Notes under the pieces: generated by a model
What the model was told of the DNA's origin: nothing
Seen by the model: the letters and a program-made list of their open reading frames with translations, nothing else
The model's database searches: none
Program-made: the position numbers and the translations under genes
Origin: Candidatus Zixiibacteriota bacterium
GTDB taxonomy: Bacteria; Zixibacteria; MSB-5A5; GN15; FEB-12
Assembly: GCA_030642845.1 (NCBI GenBank)
Contig: DAOWMZ010000133.1
Coordinates: 1-5,946 of the forward strand
Direction of reading: 5' to 3'
DNA length: 5,946 bases
In this document: piece by piece, positions 1-5,946 of the stretch
Layout: each line of letters starts with the position of its first letter
How positions within the stretch are numbered: the stretch's first letter is position 1

Positions 1-151
1 ATACTTCACCCAATCCACGTACAGGAAGATCAAGAAAATTATAAGAAAGTAAATTGATGGTCTGTTCTCCTTCTACATCCAAACTCTTTTTACCGGTAGG
101 TAAATTCAAACCGACTGAAAACAGCAACTGATCTTCAGAAAATGATTTGCT
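1..151 (-). pseudogene. Barrel-protein gene, continuation after the in-frame TGA (runs off the left edge)
   Basis: Fifty codons in the same frame as the preceding fragment are open to the window edge. They contain DQLLFSVGLNLPTGKKSLD, a strand followed by a turn rich in Pro, Thr and Gly. The phrase LNLPTGK is typical of barrel proteins with GLGD-type strands: it comes shortly after GLGD and a strand, as it does here across the stop. No start codon with a ribosome binding site is visible after the TGA, so independent translation is unlikely. The 3' end lies outside the window. Confidence 0.7.
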
Positions 152-154
152 TCA
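152..154 (-). other. In-frame TGA interrupting the barrel-protein gene
   Basis: The minus strand reads CAG-TGA-AGC. The same frame is open from here to the window edge and reads as barrel-type sequence. TGA is one base from CGA (Arg), GGA (Gly), TGG (Trp) and TGC/TGT (Cys). TGA also serves as a genuine terminal stop at 1805-1807 and 4537-4539, which argues against genome-wide reassignment of this codon. Confidence 0.8.
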
Positions 155-463
155 CTGCAACTTCAAATCCCCCAGACCATTTAATTGATAATCTGCGTCC
201 TGAAATTCGACATGATGGGTAGCATTAGCCACAAACAGATGCAGTTCCAGATTATCCTGCAATGGAATAAATCCGGTTACCGGAAAAACTAACTGATGTA
301 GAGTGGCTTCTTCCTCCCCCATAGTCATTTTCCAGAAGCTGTAAGTCATGTCAACATCACCAAATCCCGGTTTTCCATAACGAATTTGTCCATAGGCTGG
401 GATACTGATAATAGTCAGCATGAATATAATAAGAATTGTATTTAAATACTTTTTATTGTCCAT
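152..463 (-). CDS. Probable outer-membrane beta-barrel protein, N-terminal part (ended by an in-frame TGA)
   Basis: From the ATG at 463 the frame runs 103 residues to TGA at 152-154. It opens with a good Sec signal peptide (KK, then a hydrophobic core about 8-22, cleavage near AYG-Q). The mature part has alternating polar/hydrophobic stretches and Gly/aromatic residues typical of outer-membrane barrel strands, such as ELHLFVANATHHVEF, and ends in NGLGDLKLQ. The GLGD motif is common in barrel proteins of the transporter-like/porin type, where it introduces a transmembrane strand. The gene overlaps the stop of the lipoprotein gene by 11 bases, so it belongs to the same transcription unit. I do not recognise a specific family. 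The frame continues sensibly past the TGA, so this is probably only the first part of a larger protein. Confidence 0.75.
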   Translation of the reverse strand: MDNKKYLNTILIIFMLTIISIPAYGQIRYGKPGFGDVDMTYSFWKMTMGEEEATLHQLVFPVTGFIPLQDNLELHLFVANATHHVEFQDADYQLNGLGDLKLQ

Positions 464-1769
464 CGAGATCACCTCGTATGATTACGGTTCCGGTCGCTGT
501 CCGCCCGCCTCCTGTTACCGGCGGTTCTTCGGAAACACTTTCCACAACTCCGCCAGGGTAGGCACCGGAGTTGGTTATAACAGTAGTCAGACGACTATCC
601 AAACCACTCATAGCAGCTGGAATATCAATTTCACTATTGGCAGCAATATATTCCAGGTTCATTTGAGAGACTTCAAAAGAAGGAGCATTTTCCATTCCGG
701 TTACACTCCGAAGTTCAAACCCGGCTTCTTCGAAATTAGCATCAAGTTCCAGAGCCTTATTAAATTCCTGCTGAGCCGGTTTATACATACCCCGTTCTTC
801 ATAATCCAACCCGCGGCAATAGGCTAAAAATGCGAGATATGATTCAGTTGGGACTTCTTCAATAGCATCCCGTTCATGCTGGCTCAGGGTAATACCAAGG
901 CTGTCAATCAGGGCGAATACAAAATCTTTTTGAACTTTGAAAAGGTCTTTCAACTCCCCTTCCTGAGCATCCGACTTTTGAGATGAACCATCAACTGTCT
1001 GTACCACTACTCCATTGATCCTGAAGCCTTCATCACCCAGCCCCATAACCGTTCCGGTCACAACTTTGTGTGAACCTAAAAGTTTTCCTACTCTCGGAGC
1101 AGTTGCCGGATCAACATAGCCGGAAGTTCCTCGCTCAAGCTCATCCATTATGATATTTATTTTCTGCCGTTCTATCACAGTCAATGACATCACTTTGGAC
1201 AGATCAACCGATACGATTTCAGTAAGACCTTTTGCTAATGGCACCAAACCGGACGGAAGCAGAGAACCATCAAAATTAGAAACCGCTATAGTGTTCTCGG
1301 GAATAGTATCAACACTTATTGCCTCTTCATTGGCAATCGACCTGGCAATTTCCGTTTCGAGTCGTTTTTCAAGAAGAAGATCGATATGGATCCTGATATT
1401 AGCGGCAGTCTTTTTATCCGGATTGAGACTCAACGAAGTCCCGTAGGCTTCCAGAGCCATGTCCCATTTTTCCTGCTTTTCATATACCAGTCCTAAAAAA
1501 AGATTGGCACGACTGTCAGGTGCAATACCATTAGCCTGCTTTAAAGCATCTTCAGCTTTTGCCAGATTCCCTTTTTTATAAAACGCTACACCCAGTTCCT
1601 GCCACGCTTTATAATCTGATGAGTTATCGGCTATCTGCTTGTAAAAAGCATCAATCGCATTATCGTATTGCTCATTCGCCAGATGTTTTCTTCCCTGGGA
1701 ATAATAACTCTGTGAGCAACCGGCAATCATCGCCATTACAAAAATTAAAATAATTATTTTCGAATACAT
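453..1769 (-). CDS. TPR/CsgG-like domain lipoprotein
   Basis: From the ATG at 1769 the product is 438 residues. It has a type II signal peptide with lipobox IAGC and lipidated C18 followed by Ser, so it should be membrane-anchored, probably in the outer membrane. TPR repeats follow at about 22-52, 53-86 and 87-120, with the classic pattern in ELGVAFYKKGNLAKAEDALKQ. A CsgG-like domain (about 158-290) starts NTIAVSNFDGS and has VIERQKIN (198-205) and VGKLLGSH (227-234). A further TPR (about 317-350) reads AYCRGLDYEERGMYKPAQQE. The tail is Gly/Pro-rich. It is a paralogue of the preceding gene, from which it is separated by 35 bases, and its last 11 bases overlap the next start. TPRs suggest protein binding and the CsgG-like domain an envelope or secretion-associated role; no curli genes are visible. 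It ends with TAA. Confidence 0.88.
   Translation of the reverse strand: MYSKIIILIFVMAMIAGCSQSYYSQGRKHLANEQYDNAIDAFYKQIADNSSDYKAWQELGVAFYKKGNLAKAEDALKQANGIAPDSRANLFLGLVYEKQEKWDMALEAYGTSLSLNPDKKTAANIRIHIDLLLEKRLETEIARSIANEEAISVDTIPENTIAVSNFDGSLLPSGLVPLAKGLTEIVSVDLSKVMSLTVIERQKINIIMDELERGTSGYVDPATAPRVGKLLGSHKVVTGTVMGLGDEGFRINGVVVQTVDGSSQKSDAQEGELKDLFKVQKDFVFALIDSLGITLSQHERDAIEEVPTESYLAFLAYCRGLDYEERGMYKPAQQEFNKALELDANFEEAGFELRSVTGMENAPSFEVSQMNLEYIAANSEIDIPAAMSGLDSRLTTVITNSGAYPGGVVESVSEEPPVTGGGRTATGTVIIRGDLDGQ
470..475 (-). promoter_or_regulatory. Ribosome binding site of the barrel-protein gene, inside the upstream CDS
   Basis: GAGGTG on the minus strand lies six bases before the ATG at 461-463, which favours that ATG over the in-frame GTG at 472 that overlaps the site. 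It sits within the last codons of the lipoprotein gene, an arrangement that suits translational coupling. Confidence 0.75.
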
Positions 1770-2296
1770 CATCGCCTCCATGTAGCAATTAAATCATATT
1801 TTGATCATGTGGCCAGAGGCCGATAAATATCCATTTTTCTCTTGGCTTCCACGAATGTATTGTCAAGCTCGTAAGCCTGTTTAAAGAAGTCATACGCCTT
1901 TTTATAATCGTAGCGGTCCATATATTCCAGACCCTTGGCATATAGGCTCATAGCATTACCAGATTCAGTGCCACCTTCGTCGATAAGCTTTTTGATGTCA
2001 TCACCAAGAACGACATTAAGCTTACCGGAAAGTTCTGCAACCAGTTCCTTTTCCATTTTGGAATAATCCGGTTTTCCTTCTTTATCAACCGATTCAATAA
2101 TCTCTGATGTCTCTACATCAACTACCCGAACCACCATCCGGCAGTTTTTGCCGTCAAGCTGTGTCACACTGCCAAATACCATATAGTGAGCACCAAGCAA
2201 TTTGCCGACTTTAACCGCAGTTGATTGATCCACACTGCCTGATTTTTGTAGTTCGAGTTCATTCAGGACGAAATTGATTTTATTGCGCTCGACTAC
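1047..2296 (-). repeat. Diverged paralogous segment pair (CsgG-like cores at 2165-2296 and 1047-1178)
   Basis: The two segments encode 44-residue stretches that align without gaps, with 25 identities counted by eye, including ER.KIN, SG.VD..TA and VGKLLG.H. They lie at the same place within the CsgG-like domain of the two adjacent genes. The relationship is seen at protein level and indicates an old tandem duplication or recruitment of two family members, not a recent DNA repeat. Confidence 0.7.
1775..1779 (-). promoter_or_regulatory. Ribosome binding site favouring the start at 1769
   Basis: GGAGG on the minus strand lies five bases before the ATG at 1767-1769. Two other in-frame ATGs are nearby: the one at 1781 overlaps this site and the one at 1772 is only two bases from it. 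The ATG at 1769 is therefore the best start, and it gives a compact lipoprotein signal. Confidence 0.75.
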
Positions 2297-2857
2297 TTGG
2301 AAGTCGCTGATTTTACCAAAATCATGTTCAAAGAAATCGGCCAGAGCTTTTCCAATCGGACCCAATTCTTCCTGATATTTGCCAATTGAAAAATTATCAA
2401 ATTCCATAATGGCAATTGTTTTCAAGTCGCTGTTCTTATCCTGATCGCAAACCAGCTGTCCTGATGCCTGCTGTAGTTTGAACCATTGGTCACCCAATCC
2501 GGTCGGCCACAATTCCCGCGGCAGACGAATCAAACAGGGGCCAATATTGGATATCTTTTTAAGGTATCCAATAGCAGTATTGAGATAATCAACCCCTTTG
2601 GAATAAGTCAAAAGGCTCATTATTTCATAAACAGCTATACTGTCAGTTGAAGTCAGGTCATCCCGGCCAATCAGCTTCTGTGTGATTTTTAAGCCGTCAC
2701 TGATTTTCCCCAAACTATACAAATCAAGAGCTTCTGATAATTTGGACGCTACATTATCAGATTCCTGTGCTTTGATTCCAACCGCACCGATACTAAGCGA
2801 TACAACCAGAATAAATCCAAAACACAGCGTTGTAATGAAATGTTTTCCATGTTTCAT
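1805..2857 (-). CDS. Exported CsgG-like domain protein with C-terminal TPR
   Basis: From the ATG at 2857 the product is 350 residues. A Sec signal peptide (about 1-30; hydrophobic 7-27) ends near IKA-QES. It has no lipobox: the only Cys in it, C12, sits too early. A helical region (34-135) resembles TPR-type folds and includes LPRELWPTGLGDQW. The CsgG-like domain (about 145-280) starts at LKTIAIMEFDNF and includes VVERNKIN (188-195) and VGKLLGAH (217-224). One C-terminal TPR (about 303-340) carries AKGLEYMDRYDYKKAYDFFKQA. The protein is predicted periplasmic. CsgG-type domains occur in the outer-membrane curli exporter and in many uncharacterised envelope proteins; the function here is unknown. 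It lies 72 bases after the kinase gene and is clearly related to the next gene. It ends with TGA. Confidence 0.85.
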   Translation of the reverse strand: MKHGKHFITTLCFGFILVVSLSIGAVGIKAQESDNVASKLSEALDLYSLGKISDGLKITQKLIGRDDLTSTDSIAVYEIMSLLTYSKGVDYLNTAIGYLKKISNIGPCLIRLPRELWPTGLGDQWFKLQQASGQLVCDQDKNSDLKTIAIMEFDNFSIGKYQEELGPIGKALADFFEHDFGKISDFQVVERNKINFVLNELELQKSGSVDQSTAVKVGKLLGAHYMVFGSVTQLDGKNCRMVVRVVDVETSEIIESVDKEGKPDYSKMEKELVAELSGKLNVVLGDDIKKLIDEGGTESGNAMSLYAKGLEYMDRYDYKKAYDFFKQAYELDNTFVEAKRKMDIYRPLAT

Positions 2858-2864
2858 ATTACTA

Positions 2865-2870
2865 CTCCTT
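2865..2870 (-). promoter_or_regulatory. Ribosome binding site fixing the start at 2857
   Basis: AAGGAG on the minus strand lies seven bases before the ATG at 2855-2857. This near-ideal site decides the start. The frame stays open upstream to a TTG at 2893, which would add 12 polar residues in front of the signal peptide and has no comparable site. Confidence 0.85.
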
Positions 2871-2929
2871 ATTCTATTATTTTCCGATATCAATAAAAAT
2901 ATACTAACTTCTTATCAGCCCTGAAAGTG

Positions 2930-4438
2930 TTAATTATCAAAATCAGAGAAAACTGTTATCGTATCATTTTTCCCAATAGTAACCGTTTCCGAATGAACTT
3001 TATCCCCTAATTTTAATTCTACCAGATATGTCCCCGTTTTAACCGGAAATGTAAATACGGTTTGATATTCCTGACGAACATCATTGATATATACCGATGC
3101 TCCCCGGGGACGTGAAGCAGCAATAATTGCTCCATAGGAGACTGTCGGCTTTTGTTTTACTACCTCTATTGGTTTTTCGACCGGTATTTCAAAAGTAAAA
3201 TTTTCTTGACTTATTGCATCAGCAGGAATCTCAACAGAATCAATAATCGGAGAATTGACTGCTTTTTTCTTAACAATCCTTATCGGATAAATTCCAGGAT
3301 CGTACTCAATTGAAACATAGGCCGATTTTGTTGCTATTAAACTATCATTAAAATATATAGAATCCGCCTCGGGATCAACATTTATATCAATAATTCCCGG
3401 TAATAGATCATCGCTATTATCATTGGTTGTTGTAGGAGTGGTGTCAGTCCTATCAGCAATATCAGTCGAAGGACCAGATAAATATTTCCAGCCGGCAATA
3501 GATAGAATAACAACAACCACTACAGACAATCCGATAAACAATGGTTTTTTATTTTTCTGATGTGGTTTTCTGCTCTCGCCGGTGACCAGATCTATAGTCC
3601 GTTCATCCTGAGCAACCGGCTTTGGTGAAATATCGATTACCTGTTTGAGAGCATCTATCATTTCATTAGCCGAGGAATATCGTTTTTTATGTTCCCGAGC
3701 CATTGATTTGAGAATTATTTTATCAAGTTTTTTGGGTATTTGGTTATTCAGTTTTCTTGGTGACGGCGTTTCATCAAAAAGTTTGGCATCCCTAATTGCA
3801 AATTCATTATCTCCTTTAAATGGATTTTCACCGGTTAAAAGACGATACAAAGTTGTCCCTACAGCATAGATATCGACCATGTAATAATTAGTATTTTCGG
3901 TTGGAGTAAATTGTTCGGGAGCCATGTATGCCGGAGTTCCACAACAAGTACCGGCAGCAGTAAGGTTTGGATCGCTTTCCCCTTTGGCAATGCCAAAATC
4001 AATAATCTTTACTTTCCCGCTCTTTTCCAACATGACATTACTTGGTTTAATATCGCGGTGGGAAATCCCTTTTTCATGGGCAAAACTGAGAATGTCCAAA
4101 ATTTCTATAACAATTCTTACCGCTTCTTTTACCGGCATTCGTGTCCCCGGCTGGAGGTACTCATCAATAGTCATCCCATCGATGAATTCCATAGCAATAA
4201 CAGTATCATCACCACGGGTAAAAAAATGTTTTATTCGGCAAATATTGGGATGGGCATCAAGAAGAGCCAGTTTATCGGCTTCATGGCGAAACCTCTCTCC
4301 CAATCGGGGATCGCTGAGAACTTTTAAAATAACCTGTAAACTGGGGACATCCTTATGAACCGCCAGATATACTTTCGCCATCCCCCCGGAACCAACCTGT
4401 CTTATAATTTTGTAACTGCCGATATATTGTTCTTCCAT
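2930..4438 (-). CDS. Transmembrane Ser/Thr protein kinase with C-terminal PEGA-type repeats
   Basis: This 502-residue Hanks-type kinase should phosphorylate Ser/Thr on proteins in the cytoplasm. The kinase domain spans about residues 9-267. It has the Gly-rich loop GSGGMAKVY (16-24), the ATP lysine K39 in VILKVL, the helix-C Glu E53, the catalytic loop HRDIKPSN (127-134, base D129), DFG (147-149), the GTPAYMAPE segment (167-175) and DIYAVG (189-194). A basic juxtamembrane stretch (290-298) precedes one membrane helix (about 299-320) and a Thr/Asp-rich linker. The outer part has two PEGA-like beta repeats: about 348-392, with DPEADSIYFNDSLI, and about 436-490, with SRPRGASVYINDV. All catalytic residues are present, so it should be active. 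The activation segment carries an unusual Cys pair (C165, C166). The predicted topology is kinase inside and PEGA repeats in the periplasm, suggesting envelope sensing or wall/protein binding. It heads the putative operon and ends with TAA. Confidence 0.95.
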   Translation of the reverse strand: MEEQYIGSYKIIRQVGSGGMAKVYLAVHKDVPSLQVILKVLSDPRLGERFRHEADKLALLDAHPNICRIKHFFTRGDDTVIAMEFIDGMTIDEYLQPGTRMPVKEAVRIVIEILDILSFAHEKGISHRDIKPSNVMLEKSGKVKIIDFGIAKGESDPNLTAAGTCCGTPAYMAPEQFTPTENTNYYMVDIYAVGTTLYRLLTGENPFKGDNEFAIRDAKLFDETPSPRKLNNQIPKKLDKIILKSMAREHKKRYSSANEMIDALKQVIDISPKPVAQDERTIDLVTGESRKPHQKNKKPLFIGLSVVVVVILSIAGWKYLSGPSTDIADRTDTTPTTTNDNSDDLLPGIIDINVDPEADSIYFNDSLIATKSAYVSIEYDPGIYPIRIVKKKAVNSPIIDSVEIPADAISQENFTFEIPVEKPIEVVKQKPTVSYGAIIAASRPRGASVYINDVRQEYQTVFTFPVKTGTYLVELKLGDKVHSETVTIGKNDTITVFSDFDN

Positions 4439-4536
4439 AGGATCCTATATAATATTTTGCAATTCGGGGTTCAACAATAATACATCCTGAAACTAACACA
4501 GTTCCGTACTAAAATCATACAAAAAACTATTTTCCA
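4439..4536. other. 98-base spacer between symporter and kinase genes
   Basis: The spacer is AT-rich. On the minus strand a small hairpin is possible at 4489-4505: GGAACT, loop GTGTT, AGTTTC, six pairs including one G-U. It has no U-run after it, so it is not a convincing terminator. A TTGAAC at 4469-4474 lies 17 bases from TATATA at 4446-4451, but the -10 half is poor and it touches the kinase's ribosome binding site. No clear promoter or terminator can be called, so whether the symporter and kinase are co-transcribed is undecided. Confidence 0.4.
4443..4446 (-). promoter_or_regulatory. Ribosome binding site of the kinase gene
   Basis: AGGA on the minus strand lies four bases before the ATG at 4436-4438. 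It is a short and rather close Shine-Dalgarno match, but it supports this ATG, and the kinase domain begins immediately after it (residue 9 onward), so no other start fits better. Confidence 0.5.
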
Positions 4537-4887
4537 TCAGTAATTTTTATTGTCATCCTGAGTGAACATACTTACAATCCAGACCGCAAAAAAGGCTAAA
4601 ACAAAGGCCGGAACCAGTTCATAAACTATTCCCTTTAAAAAAGGTATATTTCTCCATATTATTGTAACTAATAATCCGGTCAGCATCCCGGCAATAGCAC
4701 CCTTTCCGGTTGTTTTCTTCCAAAGAAGACTCAGAATAATAACCGGGCCAAACGATGCTCCCAGGACCGACCAGGCATATAAGACAAATTCAAAAATCAC
4801 CCTGTTTTCCGTTAAGGCAAAAACAATGGAAAACAAAGCCAATACAATTAGAACTACTCGATCAAAAAACTGTGTCTTTTTAAAATC
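4537..4887 (-). pseudogene. putP: PutP-like symporter, C-terminal remainder after the in-frame TAG
   Basis: These 116 codons continue in exactly the same frame as the symporter fragment upstream, separated from it only by the TAG at 4888-4890. They complete the protein: the remainder of the cytoplasmic loop, then a helix ending in ENRV, then YAWSVLGASFGPVIILSLLW and a KGAIAGM turn, which match E. coli PutP YAWAGFGAAFGPVVLFSVMW and NGALAGM. Two more hydrophobic helices follow, then a short polar tail ending at TGA (4537-4539). A TTG at 4842 could formally start a 101-residue protein, but no Shine-Dalgarno site precedes it and it lies inside a helix, so independent translation is unlikely. If the TAG is a base error or is read through, this and the upstream fragment are one gene. 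Confidence 0.85.
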
Positions 4888-4890
4888 CTA
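4888..4890 (-). other. In-frame TAG interrupting the symporter gene
   Basis: The minus strand reads AAA-TAG-GAT here. Codons on both sides stay in one frame and both sides align with PutP-family proteins, so this is a substitution-type stop and not an indel. It lies in a loop of variable length, so the original residue cannot be read off by homology; Gln (CAG), Lys (AAG) or Glu (GAG) are one base away. TAG is not used as the terminal stop of any other gene in this window. Confidence 0.85.
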
Positions 4891-5946
4891 TTTATCAGTT
4901 TTATTTTTTATTCCTAACAATGTAAAAGCATCCCGTGATATAGTAGAGGAGACAACAATCAATTGAGAATCGGCTGTAGAACAAATCGCCGAGACAATTG
5001 CTGCTATAACAAATCCGCCGATAATCGGAGGTAAAAATTGACTTACTGCCAGAGGTAGTGCTTGTTCCGGGTCATCCATCTCTCCAAAATAAATTTTCGC
5101 AAACAAACCAAATAAAATAGCTCCAAAATAAACTATCATCATCCAGGTAATAGCAATGGTTCCCCCCTTACGAACTGAGTCTTTATCTTTGACAGCCATA
5201 AACCGTGACAATACATGAGGCTGACCCGGGTAGCCAAGTCCTATACCTAATAAACCAATAACAAAACCAAACATAGCAAACCCGGCTTTTCCATAAGTAA
5301 ATGAAAGTAATTCCGGATCTACAGCATTAGCCGTTTCAATAAACGCATCCCATCCCCCTATCTTTGAAAGGGTGATAATCGGCATGATAATCAAGGCAAT
5401 AAACATAAAACTAGATTGGATAATATCTGTCCAGCAAATTGCCCGGAATCCGCCAGTGACTGTGTATGTTAATATCACCGCCGCACCGACTAACACTCCC
5501 AACCAGTACGGGAGATGAAAGACCGCATCGAAAGCTTTCCCGGCTGCGTTCATCTGAGCAGCGACATACCCAAGCATTGCGGCAGTAATTATCAATATTG
5601 AGATCAAACTTATTGCTGAAACTTGCTTGTCATTGGAACCATTTGAAAATCTATGAACCAAGTATTGGGGTAATGTTACAACTCCGCTTTGAGCAGTTGA
5701 TTTCCTAAGTTTTTCAGCTAAAACAAACCAGTTAAATAGATACCCCGCAGCTATCCCCGGTACAATCCAGAATGCTGCCATTCCAAACAAATACGCTTCA
5801 CCAACAAGACCAAGCATTACCCATCCGGATTCAGCACTGGCTGAAGCTGACAACGCCGATGCCCAGGGACCAAGTTCACGATTAGCCAGAACAAAATCAT
5901 CATCGGTTTTTTTACGGAGTTTTGATGAATACAAACCGACAGCAAC
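4888..5946 (-). CDS. putP: PutP-like sodium/solute symporter, N-terminal part (5'-partial, ended by an in-frame TAG)
   Basis: This is a sodium:solute symporter (SSS) family protein, closest by eye to sodium/proline symporter PutP, an inner-membrane protein that couples Na+ entry to substrate uptake. The frame is open to the right edge, so the true start lies outside. Hydrophobic helices run throughout. The first visible helix carries SALSASASAESGW (about 5820-5860), matching SALSAGASDMSGW of E. coli PutP. Further family landmarks are YTVTGGFRAICWTDIIQSS, GLGYPGQPHVLSRFMA and SAICSTADSQL. The last supplies the Ala, Ser and Thr of the Na2 sodium site (codons at 4987-4989, 4978-4980, 4975-4977). 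The Asp that is essential in E. coli PutP (D55) is Ala here, followed by Glu. The frame ends at a TAG in the predicted cytoplasmic loop between the ninth and tenth core helices, about 116 residues short of the family's end. The family is clear; proline as substrate is only inferred. Confidence 0.9.
   Translation of the reverse strand, partial: VAVGLYSSKLRKKTDDDFVLANRELGPWASALSASASAESGWVMLGLVGEAYLFGMAAFWIVPGIAAGYLFNWFVLAEKLRKSTAQSGVVTLPQYLVHRFSNGSNDKQVSAISLISILIITAAMLGYVAAQMNAAGKAFDAVFHLPYWLGVLVGAAVILTYTVTGGFRAICWTDIIQSSFMFIALIIMPIITLSKIGGWDAFIETANAVDPELLSFTYGKAGFAMFGFVIGLLGIGLGYPGQPHVLSRFMAVKDKDSVRKGGTIAITWMMIVYFGAILFGLFAKIYFGEMDDPEQALPLAVSQFLPPIIGGFVIAAIVSAICSTADSQLIVVSSTISRDAFTLLGIKNKTDK

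Noticed and set aside
122..154. Selenocysteine insertion at the TGA, with a hairpin after it (AGCAA at 147-151 pairing with TTGCT at 123-127)
   Set aside because: Only five pairs enclose a 19-base loop, whose interior offers just a three-pair helix (TCA/TGA). It does not resemble a bacterial SECIS element, and Sec in an outer-membrane barrel strand has no obvious role.
420..827. Plus-strand open frame of 135 codons
   Set aside because: It lies opposite the lipoprotein gene and reads as low-sense sequence with no recognisable domain or ribosome binding site; an antisense shadow. The same holds for plus-strand frames at 1150-1446, 1559-1753, 2682-2924, 3645-3869, 3911-4327 and 3924-4358.
453..2857. 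Curli secretion locus
   Set aside because: Only CsgG-like domains fused to TPRs are present. No curli subunit repeats, csgE, csgF or csgD are visible.
4446..4474. Promoter for the kinase gene (TTGAAC, 17 bases, TATATA)
   Set aside because: The -10 matches only four of six positions and abuts the ribosome binding site, so transcription would start at or after that site.
4489..4505. Rho-independent terminator after the symporter gene
   Set aside because: The six-pair stem is weak and includes a G-U pair, and no U-run follows.
4537..4842. Independent small membrane protein starting at TTG 4842
   Set aside because: The frame is continuous with the symporter gene, the TTG lies inside a helix that aligns with PutP, and no ribosome binding site precedes it.

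Overview
This 5.9 kb window carries genes on the minus strand only, so transcription runs from the right edge to the left. Reading that way, it holds: the 3' part of a sodium/solute symporter gene of the PutP type (4537-5946, running off the right edge); a transmembrane Ser/Thr protein kinase with PEGA-type repeats outside the membrane (2930-4438); two related exported proteins, each with a CsgG-like domain followed by a TPR (1805-2857 and 453-1769, the second a lipoprotein); and the start of a signal-peptide-bearing, probable outer-membrane beta-barrel protein (1-463, running off the left edge). The open frames on the plus strand are antisense shadows. No gene-free stretch exceeds 100 bases, and I see no RNA gene, mobile element, CRISPR array or attachment site.

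The organism is a diderm bacterium: there is a lipoprotein signal, a CsgG-like domain and a barrel-like protein. It uses ordinary Shine-Dalgarno sites (AAGGAG, GGAGG, GAGGTG) and the DNA looks moderately AT-rich by eye. Hanks-type kinases with PEGA repeats beside CsgG/TPR proteins recall uncultured lineages around the FCB superphylum (for example Zixibacteria-like groups), but that placement is a low-confidence inference.

The four genes left of 4438 look like one operon. Gaps are 72 and 35 bases, followed by an 11-base overlap, and each start has its own ribosome binding site. A reasonable reading is an envelope module: a kinase that can sense or bind something outside the inner membrane, two CsgG-like proteins in the periplasm or at the outer membrane, and an outer-membrane barrel. 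No curli subunit or other csg gene is visible, so the CsgG resemblance should not be read as curli secretion. The symporter gene lies 98 bases upstream and may be a separate unit.

The most striking oddity is that both edge genes are broken by one in-frame stop with the same frame continuing as sensible protein beyond it: TAG at 4888-4890 in the symporter and TGA at 152-154 in the barrel gene. Neither is a frameshift. Base errors, recent nonsense mutations and stop-codon readthrough are the candidate explanations; the sequence alone does not decide between them.
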